Of a DNA stretch of 64,000 nt, positions 63,861-64,000 are shown in pieces; within the stretch, counting starts at the first letter, position 1, and the number at the start of each line of letters is the position of its first letter. The notes beneath the pieces are model-generated. The model had not been told where the DNA came from, did not search any database, and saw only the letters and a list, made by a program, of their open reading frames with translations. The translations under genes and the position numbers were made by a program. Source of the DNA: JAHEKD01 sp965204695 (GTDB lineage Bacteria; Pseudomonadota; Gammaproteobacteria; Arenicellales; JAHEKD01); assembly GCA_965204695.1 (NCBI GenBank), contig OZ242007.1:4402001-4466000 (forward strand), in the 5' to 3' direction.

Positions 63861-64000
63861 ACCAGCATTGAAATTTGTAGGCCAGGAATATCCCCATGAT
63901 AGCGCCGAACTTCATGTTAGCGGTGAAGCTGTTTATATCGATGATATTTTGTTACCAGAAAATACACTGCAAGTTTTTGTTCAAGGCAGTTCAATTGCTG
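63853..64000 (+). CDS. xdhB: Xanthine dehydrogenase large subunit, 5' part
   Basis: The frame from a GTG at 63853 (a further in-frame GTG lies at 63844) overlaps the xdhA stop and stays open to the window end. It reads YPHDSAELHVSGEAVYIDDI, the conserved start of the molybdopterin-binding subunit. Only about 49 residues are visible. Overlap with xdhA indicates translational coupling. Confidence 0.9.
   Translation, partial: MAKPALKFVGQEYPHDSAELHVSGEAVYIDDILLPENTLQVFVQGSSIA

Noticed and set aside
1..64000. tRNA or rRNA genes, CRISPR arrays, prophage or intact transposase genes
   Set aside because: None was found on reading both strands by eye; a covariance-model scan would be needed to exclude a small RNA gene or a riboswitch.

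Overview
The window is moderately AT-rich, densely coded bacterial chromosome. It looks like a free-living, heterotrophic, probably marine proteobacterium. PdxB, an AAA_32-type Lon protease, a DUF2333 protein and overall gene style favour a gammaproteobacterium. A full-length 5-aminolevulinate synthase (Shemin haem route), an MttB-like methyltransferase and DAO/GcvT fusion demethylases are more familiar from alphaproteobacteria, so the class assignment is tentative. No rRNA, tRNA, CRISPR array, phage or intact insertion sequence was seen.

Layout. 1-0.8 kb: 3' part of a subtilisin-like protease. 1.0-5.5 kb (minus): a four-gene polyamine-type ABC importer (ATPase, binding protein, two permeases). 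5.7-15.5 kb: housekeeping and small metabolic genes, including a GhrA-like dehydrogenase, GIY-YIG protein, DUF2333, cytochrome c, apt, Lon-like protease, pdxB, an HpcH/HpaI aldolase and an EamA exporter. 15.7-22.7 kb (minus): acyl-CoA ligase, alpha/beta hydrolase plus MetY pair, MFS protein and hemA (ALAS). 22.8-29.6 kb: an FAD D-amino-acid oxidase/4-hydroxyproline epimerase pair, a second subtilase, and an aldehyde dehydrogenase/ThDP enzyme pair. 30-35.5 kb: a DJ-1/PfpI-DUF1272-GlxA regulator cluster, an MttB-like methyltransferase and etfBA. 35.8-42.7 kb: a 6.9-kb SpvB/FG-GAP/RHS gene broken by two single-base deletions. 43.2-58.2 kb: amidotransferase, GFA protein, LysR regulator, hyuA-hyuB-oxidoreductase operon, uronate-dehydrogenase-like protein, atypical SDR, Tat-exported binding protein, MFS protein and a dimethylglycine/sarcosine-dehydrogenase-like fusion. 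58.3-62.1 kb (minus): metallophosphoesterase, sugar epimerase, GT4 glycosyltransferase and allA. 62.4-64 kb: xdhA and the start of xdhB.

A common theme is salvage of methylated and cyclic nitrogen compounds: polyamines, hydroxyproline, N-methyl amines or betaines feeding electrons to ETF, hydantoin-type rings and purines. Several of these routes are incomplete inside the window.

The most notable observations come from non-coding or broken DNA. A perfect FNR box and TATAAT are spaced so that the hemA transcript would start at its own ATG (a leaderless class II FNR promoter). The last ~30 codons of an allantoicase gene survive directly before allA. The RHS gene has two homopolymer-contraction frameshifts. 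A 156-bp inverted-repeat element supplies the stop codon of a hydrolase gene. A recurrent GTCATTGC/GCAATGAC repeat family occurs at three sites. One SDR has lost both its catalytic Tyr and Lys.
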